From Neurospora tetrasperma FGSC 2508 (lineage: Eukaryota; Ascomycota; Sordariomycetes; Sordariales; Sordariaceae), in contig NW_009799103.1 of the NCBI RefSeq assembly GCF_000213175.1, positions 3,623,921 to 3,687,920 on the forward strand: a stretch of DNA of 64,000 nucleotides, written 5' to 3'. Position 1 is the first letter of the stretch. Each line of letters starts with the position of its first letter. The translations under genes were made by a program, and so were the position numbers. The notes under the pieces are model-generated. The model did no database searches. It worked only from the letters and a program-made list of their open reading frames with translations, and had not been told where the DNA came from. Of this stretch, positions 56,560-64,000 are shown piece by piece.

Positions 56560-59500
56560 AGGTACATTTAAGTCTATAATTAATAATCAAAACTATAATA
56601 ATAATCTATTTATTACGTTCAAATCCGCCGCTACCGTTCCATTTGTATGAGAATTATAGCAATATAACAATATTTTCTATATTATAGTTACAATCAAAAT
56701 CCTACTTAGTAATACACACAACCCAGTATTTAATTGTTATTTTTACCTATAATCGAAGTTACTACCTAGTGCCCAGACTAGGCTAGTTTAACTAAGTATA
56801 ACCTCCTCCACCCCCTCTTTCCCCTCTTTTGCTAGTATATTAATAAATTGTTCAAAAATCTACTATTTCAACTACTAATAAGCTTCTTTAACTTACACAA
56901 CTACTAACATTCTTACTAATTACTTTATTTAACTATTATTTAATTATATTATTACTATATTTAAGACTAGGGACCTCGCCCTATATTACTATACCCTTAT
57001 AAAGTTCCAACAATAATCTATCCGTCTGTAACGAACGGCAGTCTAATCTACTTAAATAAAATAGCTAAAGGTAAGAACTATTAGAGTCGTTCGGTGAAGC
57101 TAAAGGGTTTATAATAAGTATATTCGTAATACTAGTCTCAATAATAATAATTAAATTATATTAATTACTATCGAATTATCGGATAATCTAAATTCTCTAA
57201 TCGTCCCTTTATACTTCCTATATTGTTTATTCTATAGTTGGCTCACTTATATTATTATAATACTGGTTTACTCCGTAAGCCCGGCGTTAGTTTACTATTG
57301 TAAGCCCGGAATTAACTTACTAGCGTAAGCTTGGAATTAGCTTACTAGCGTAAGCCCGGAATTAGTTTACTAGCGTAAGCCCTATTTCTAATGCCTTTCT
57401 TAACCTTACTTTAGCTTATAATTATACGAATTAATTTTTCTAAATTATTTATACTATTAATAGTTTAATTAGTCCGTATATTTATTTTAAGTTTATAATA
57501 CAATATTTCCCCTCTTTAATCAACGTCCTTAACGGTTTATTAATTCTTTACTATTATAATTTATATTTTTATATACTACGTCCTTTATTATTCTAATTAT
57601 AGTAAATTATTCTTTTTCCCTTATTATTTAAGTATATTGTCCTCTTATATTTAAAAACGTTCTTCCCGGTCGGCGTTTAAATACTAAAATTTAATTATTA
57701 ATATTAAACGTTTTGGAATTATTATTATACCTTATACTTACTACGCCGATTATTATTTTCTTTATAAGAAGATTTCCAATAATAGAAAGTATACTAAATA
57801 TATACGGTAAATATATCTTTATAAAATTATTAATACCGATATAGAATATAAGGTTCCTTCTTATTAGGGTTATAAGTATTGCTAATAATTTTTGATAATT
57901 AATATTATTATAACTTTTAATTAGATTTAGTAAACGAAGAATAAATTTCTTTATTCTATTATAGAGCGTTTAAAATAGATTAATATTTAATAGAAGGATT
58001 TAAAAACGTAAATTACCTAATTATTGGATTTAGAGCGGTAGTAATAAGATTTAATTTTTTAAGATTGCGAATTATTTCTTTGTAGTATAATTAAATTAAA
58101 GGTTTTAGAAGTAGAGGAGCGGACGGTTAATTTAGAATTAGAGCCGTTGCTTATAGAGTAGCCGGTAGGGAAATTTACTTCCTTTCCGCCTATTAATTAG
58201 GCTTTACTAAATATATTTACCTTCCTTTTTTTTAAGTTAAGTAATTTTTTTACTCCGGCTAATCCGGGTTCCTCTAATAGAATTCCTTTAGTTTCCTAGG
58301 ATAATTTAAATTCCTAATGGGTTCCTACGTATTATTTTCGGGGCTAAATTTATTCTACTTAATAAAGTATTCTAATTCTCTTTCTTCTATCCTTAAATTT
58401 AAAATTTGTTCTATATTTTATTCTTTTTCCTTATCCTTAATATTAGTTCGCGTATTAACTTATATATTTTTAAGTATTAGTTCTAGTAATACGATGTAGA
58501 ATAAGTATAATTTTAGTTTTATAATCTTAAGAATATCTAATTAATATACTATATTGGAAATTTTCTTTTTAATTTTAAATAGCCCTACCCGTCGGTCGTT
58601 GAATTTCTTATTAGGTTTTTTTATTTTAAAATTCCTAATAAATAAAAGGATTTTATCCCTCTTTTTCAAGCGAAGTCCCTCGAACCTTTTTAAATTAAAA
58701 TATTAATTTATCTTTTATTTAACGAATTCCAATTCTCCTTTAAACTTTTTATATAGTATATATAATTTCTTAGCCTTAATTGAAGCCCTAAGGACGTTCG
58801 TATCTAATCCTTCTAAGAATTTTAATTTATACCCGTAATTTATAAAGAAAGATAAAACTTTAGTAATTTCTATAGGGGAGGTATTATATATTAATTATAT
58901 TATAGGTAATAATTTCATTTAATTGTTTTATTTGAAATTAATATAATTTTTTAAATATTATTCTACGATTTAATTAATCCTTTCCGTTTATTTATCTATT
59001 TGCGGGTAATATACTATTAATATTTTACTTTTAGTACTAAATTTAGTTATTAATATTTAATAAAATTTTGGACGCAAATTTAATATCCCTATTTATAATC
59101 TATTCCTTCGGCCAACCGTATATTAAAGTAATATTCTAATAAATTATATCTATAAATTACTTTACTAATTATATTTCTTTATAGGGTAAGAAATAATTCT
59201 ATTTAATTAGCCTATTTACTATTACTAAAATACTATTATAAGTAATTCCTATTATAATATTTATAGACGGTAGTAATTTAGTAATAAAATTTATAGTTAT
59301 TAAACTCTACGGCCTTTTTATATTTTCTAAGGGTTCGAGGAAATTATATAATTTATATTTTATAACCTTAGTTTTATTATAATATTTATAGGCTTACAAT
59401 ATTCGAGCTACTTCGGTTTTTATTTTTAGAAAATTGTAGTATTATTATATTTGTACTATAATTTTAGTAATACTTATATATCTTCCTATTTTAAATGTAT

Positions 59501-62500
59501 ATATCCCTATAATAAGCGTTTTATACTATTTAGACTAAATATAGGCTTTATTATAGTATTATAATTTATTATTCTAGAGGACGATTCCGTTTTTTTAATT
59601 ATTTTCCTATTTTTATTACTCCTTAGAAGTAATAACTATAGTATAAAACCTAGGGTCTTATATTTTAACCCTATAAATAGCGTAGTATTCTACCTATTCC
59701 TATAAAGGGTATACGAATAATTTATTTAATTATTTTTAAAATAAGAATATAGAGGCTTCTATAGCGTTTTTTATATAGTTTACCCGCCGGCTTAATACGT
59801 CGGCGCGAGTATTCTCCGATCCCTTCTTATAATTAATTTCAAAATTAAATTCCGATAAGAATTCGGTTTAACGTATTTAATAGCTATTAAATACCTTTAT
59901 AATTATAAAATATTAAAGATTATTATAGTTAGTATAAATTTGTATTTTATATATAATTCTATTAAAGTATAGCTTCCATTTTTAAAATATTTTAATAATA
60001 ATTAAGAATTCCTTATTATAAATAGGATAATTACGATAGGGTCTTTCTAGCTTCTTTAAGAAGAAAGTTATAGAATATAATTTTCTATATTCGTTATATT
60101 ATCCTAATTATTTTTTAATAATATAATCTAATATATCGGTTTTAATTTTAAAAGGTTTGTTTGGGTTAGAAAGTTTTAATACGGGGTTTATAGTAATTAT
60201 ATTATAAATAACCCTAAAAATTTCCTCTTCCGTTTTTCCCTATATAAAAATAGTTTCTTTCCTAGTAAATTTGTATAGCGGTCTAATAATTTTCCTATAG
60301 TCCTATATAAATATATAGTAGAAGTTAATAAACCTTAGGAATTTATAGATTTCGGTTATATTTTTAGGTATTAATTAGTTTTATATAGCTTCTATTTTAT
60401 TTAATTCTATCCTAATTTCGTTCTTTAAAATTAAATATTTAAAAAATATAGTCTCTCTTATATAGAATTCGCTTTTTTCTATATTAATAGAGAGTTTATA
60501 TTTATATAATACATTTAATATTTTCCTTATGTATTCCTTATATTTTATAAAGGTTTTAAAATAGATAAAGATATTATTTAAATAGTAAATAGCGAATTTA
60601 TTAAAGTAGGGTCGAATTATATAATTAATAATAGATTAATATATTATAAGTATATTAATTAATCCGAAGGGTATAATAAAATATTTGTAGTATCCGTAGA
60701 ATATACGAAATACTATTTTCTATTCGTTTTCTTCCTTAATTCGTATATAAATATAGGTAATAGGTAAATTAAAGTGCGTAAAGTATTATACTCCTCCTAA
60801 TTAGCTTCGAATATATAAAATTAAGGGTAGGGGATAACTATTTTTTATAGTCTCTTAATTTAATTGCCTATAATTGATATAAAGGCGTAATTTTCCGTCC
60901 TTCTTTAGTATAAAGAGGATAGGGTACTCTATTAATAATATAAATTCCTAAATATATTTTCATTTTAAATTTTCGTTTAAGTATTTTTTTAATTTTATAT
61001 TCTATTTTTTATTAATATAATATACTTTAAAGAATTTAAATTTAGCTCCTTCTTTAAACTTAATTTTATAGTTCTATAATCTTTATAGTAGTAGTCCTTT
61101 AAAGTATTTATTAACGAAAGTCGGGTATCCTTAATATTCTATTAGAATTACTATCTTCGGTTTTCCCGCTTATTAGTTCTAGTAATAGTCAAATTTATAT
61201 TGAACGTTAATTGTTAATACCTTTACTAATATTATTAACCCTTTTTCTATAATCTTATTATTTTTAATAATAATATAGATTATAACTTTTTATATTATTT
61301 ATAATAGGGCTATAGGAATATTACTTCCTTAGTTTACTTCTTATTATACTCCGGGTTTTTTATTAGTAATTAGGTATATTTTAGGACGTAGGCGGCTATT
61401 TTCCTTCTAATTAATATTTAAGTTATATATTATATACTATAGGTACTTTAGGATTATATCTTTAAATAGCCCTATTTCTATAACGTCGAAATTAATTTTA
61501 ATTATTTTACTTTTTATTATAATAGGGAATAGTAATATTTCCCGTCTTATAATTTATATTTCGAAAGGTCCTTTTACTACGAAGGGAACTTTCTTCTTTT
61601 TTTAGGGAATCCTTAGTTAAGTAATAAATTTAAATAAAATAAAATCTAATTAAATTCCGGAATCTACTAATATAAGAGCCTAGTAATTCTTTTAATAAGC
61701 TATAATTTTAAATTGCTAATCCTCTTTCCCTTTTTCTATAATAGCGACCTTTATAAGTATTATAGGGTTTTAAATTTTATTTTTCCGACGGCTATATCGC
61801 CGGATAATCCGTTTTATTTAGGGATTTAATTTCTACTGGGCTTCTCTAAAAGCCCTAAACCGTTTCCTAATTCCTAACAATAGTTATTAAGAGTATCCTT
61901 TTCCTTAAATTTAGGCTTATTTAACGAACGGTATTCTTATAACTATACTAAATAGGCGGTTTTTTTATCCTTAGTACTTTTAATTATATTAACCTATTAA
62001 ATATAATATATAATTTCTGCTTTATACGCTTATATTTTTTATTTTATATAAATAGGGTAATTAAATATTGGGTACTATTATTATTAGGAGTTAGTCTCTC
62101 CCTATTTTAAGCAAGTATAAACGTTATAAGGGCGTATAATAAATTTTTTAAATATTAATTATTCGCCCGTTTGTATAAGGGGATATAGGCTAAATATGAA
62201 TTATTTATTTATAATAAGAGTAGTTTATAAATCTTTTTAGTTAAAAGTATATGTAATGGGTCTAAATTATTTTTATTGATCTAATCTCCTAATAAGCTAA
62301 AAATAGTTGTCCCGCTTTTTCCTATAATATTTAAAATAATTATAAGTAATATATTAGAATTATAATATTTAGTAATAAGCGAAATAAAGGGGGTATATTT
62401 ATATAGTATTTTTTATAACTGGTTAGTATATTTTAAATAGTTTTAGGGTTTATTCCTAAGTAATTTATAGTTTCCCTTTAATAATAATAATTCGCTTCTT

Positions 62501-64000
62501 TTAAAAAGCTTCTTATTTTTCGTACTCCCTACTTTTATTTAAGTAAAATTGCTACAGCTCCGTTTAATACTTTCCAATAGTTTAATCGGAGTAATTATAT
62601 TAATATAAATTAATAAATTTGTAATTGCTAAATCCCTCGGATATAAACGCTAAGGGTAAAATTAGTAGTAGGGTAATATTTATTATATATATAGCTATAA
62701 AGAGAATTTAATTGGTAGTAGGGAGGTTATTAATTTCTTCCTATATTAGGGTTCGGTACGTTTATATTTAAGGTATATTATTATTCTATACCTCTTCCTT
62801 AAGATCCTTCTTATTAAATCCTTTTTATTTATATTTGTTGTTAGCCTCCTACTAGGCTTTTTAATCGAAATTTATAACTCTATTTATAATATCTTTTAAA
62901 TCGTTTTAATTATATTCGGTATTAGCGATCTCGATTACTTTAATTTCTTTTACTATAGCGGTTTCTATTTTCCTCTAATTTAATTACTTAAATATATAAT
63001 AATTTTTCTTTATATACTTAATCTTATTATAATTAAAGTATTTAACCTTCGAAAAGTCTTATTTGCTTTAATTAATTTAGGCTACGTCGATTTCTATAAG
63101 TCTTAAGTAAATAGTTCTAAAAAAGTAAATTCCCTAAGTCCTTTTTTTTTAGTATTAATATAGTAAATTTTAAAAAGAATAAAGGGAATTACTCTTCTTT
63201 TCCTTTTCTACTTCTATTAAAATAATTAATTATTAATACGGATAGCTATATTAATATATATATTAATAATTTCGGAACGGTCTTCCTTATAAAACTCGTC
63301 TTTAATTCTTTCTTTTAACTATTATAAAATAATTATATTAGCCCGTTATTATTAATATTATTATAAAGGACGTCCTATTTAAAGAACGTAATATAAGTTA
63401 AAGTAAATTTGATTTATCGAAGTTAAATTAGGCGTTCCTAAATCTAACGAGTTTTATCCTTTTCTTTAAAAATTCGAGTAAGGGCCTTAGTAAATTCGTT
63501 GTAATTACTTAGAATTTTCTTATTAGAGTCTAAAGTATTATTTCTATTCTTATAGAAGTTTTTAAAAATAAATTCGTATTAAATAAAAGCCCTATTTATT
63601 AGTCTAATTCCTATATAAATTACTTTATCGAACTTAAAGCCGAACCAATTTCTATAGAAGTAGAAATAGGTTTATATTTGGATTAGGAATCTTATAAAAG
63701 TAGATTACTATTTATTATATTCCTTGAGTACGGTTAATTTAAGTTTAGGATAATTAATAGACGGAATATCCTTTCCTACCTTCGCTTCGGGAATACCGGA
63801 TCTAACTTCGAATTAGGCCTCGAATTAGCGGATACGATCCTATATAGCCTCGAACTATTAGTATATAAGGGCGAGGCTTATAAAATTACCCTAGTAGGTA
63901 GGATTATTATTATTTCCGGTAGTAAATATAATAAAATAAAGAAATATTTTTAATTACTATTTGAAATAGGCTAAAGGGAATAGTTAATATATAATAAATA
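56560..64000 (-). mobile_element. Fossil Ty3/gypsy-type LTR retrotransposon relic in RIP-like A+T-rich DNA, running off the right edge
   Basis: Composition falls abruptly to an estimated 70-75% or more A+T with a large excess of TA steps, and open frames almost vanish. On the minus strand, reading right to left, traces of pol domains can be followed in Ty3/gypsy order: a reverse-transcriptase-like region at about 61.0-60.2 kb with its connection to RNase H, and an integrase-like region at about 59.7-58.8 kb. A gag-like part would lie to the right, at about 62-63.8 kb, but is not recognisable. The terminal repeats could not be delimited; the left end is probably between 56.6 and 58 kb and the right end is beyond the window. 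The element is broken with very many breaks and cannot be active. The pattern fits repeat-induced point mutation, so it is old enough to have passed through at least one sexual cycle, and probably several; no finer age is possible. More than one nested element cannot be excluded. Confidence 0.78.
57275..57382. repeat. 25-bp tandem repeat with internal inverted arms
   Basis: Four full units and a partial fifth start GTAAGC at 57275, 57300, 57325, 57350 and 57375, an exact 25-bp period. In each unit the start can pair with a GCTTAC-like arm at unit positions 16-21; in the third unit the two 6-bp arms are perfect. The array is less A+T-rich than its surroundings. It lies near the expected 3' end of the retrotransposon relic and may belong to its terminal repeat or to an older inserted sequence. 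Confidence 0.85.

Noticed and set aside
57275-57382. CRISPR-like regular repeats
   Set aside because: Units are contiguous 25-bp tandem repeats without spacers, in a eukaryotic A+T-rich relic.

Overview
The window looks like a chromosome segment of a filamentous ascomycete, most likely Neurospora or a close Sordariales relative. The reasons are short introns (about 60-140 bp) with GTAAGT/GTATGT donors, CTGAC/CTAAC branch sites and CAG/TAG acceptors; a HET-domain gene and a PTH11/rhodopsin-like seven-helix protein; intergenic DNA full of homopolymers and TACC/GGTA runs; and a block right of about 56.5 kb whose base composition fits repeat-induced point mutation (RIP). This is inference from content, as no search was run.

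Layout. A doubtful gene end lies at 1-253 (-). An Ayg1-like alpha/beta hydrolase (2624-4147, +) converges on a class I methyltransferase (4755-5876, -). Next come a proline/histidine-rich protein built from phase-1 mini-exons (8132-9211, -) and a HET-domain protein (9609-12086, -). A doubtful gene lies at 14336-15338 (+). A Ser/Thr-rich single-span membrane protein (16172-18008, -) and two small membrane proteins (19911-20470 and 20661-20936, -) follow. A membrane-anchored double-length amidohydrolase (22007-24937, +) is followed by tRNA-Val(AAC) (25272-25345, +). A seven-helix receptor-like protein (28352-30065, +) and an amino-acid permease (33932-36081, +) sit between large intergenic stretches.

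At 38729-42917 (-) are two tandem LaeA-type methyltransferases, one with a 13-nt micro-exon. Beside them, at 43620-45874 (-), lies a decayed, domain-deleted nitrate reductase paralogue. An eight-exon ankyrin-CorA transporter (46858-50708, +) faces a small two-helix protein (51153-51479, -). The last gene is a class I alpha-mannosidase (53768-55712, -).

From about 56.56 kb to the right edge the DNA is extremely A+T-rich and nearly free of open frames. It is a fossil Ty3/gypsy-type LTR retrotransposon on the minus strand with very many breaks; its right end lies outside the window. Most genes here are unrelated singletons. The part that reads as one story is 38.7-45.9 kb: a duplicated methyltransferase gene with duplicated upstream DNA beside a nitrate reductase relic.

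Intron boundaries were placed by eye from splice consensus, reading frame and family conservation.
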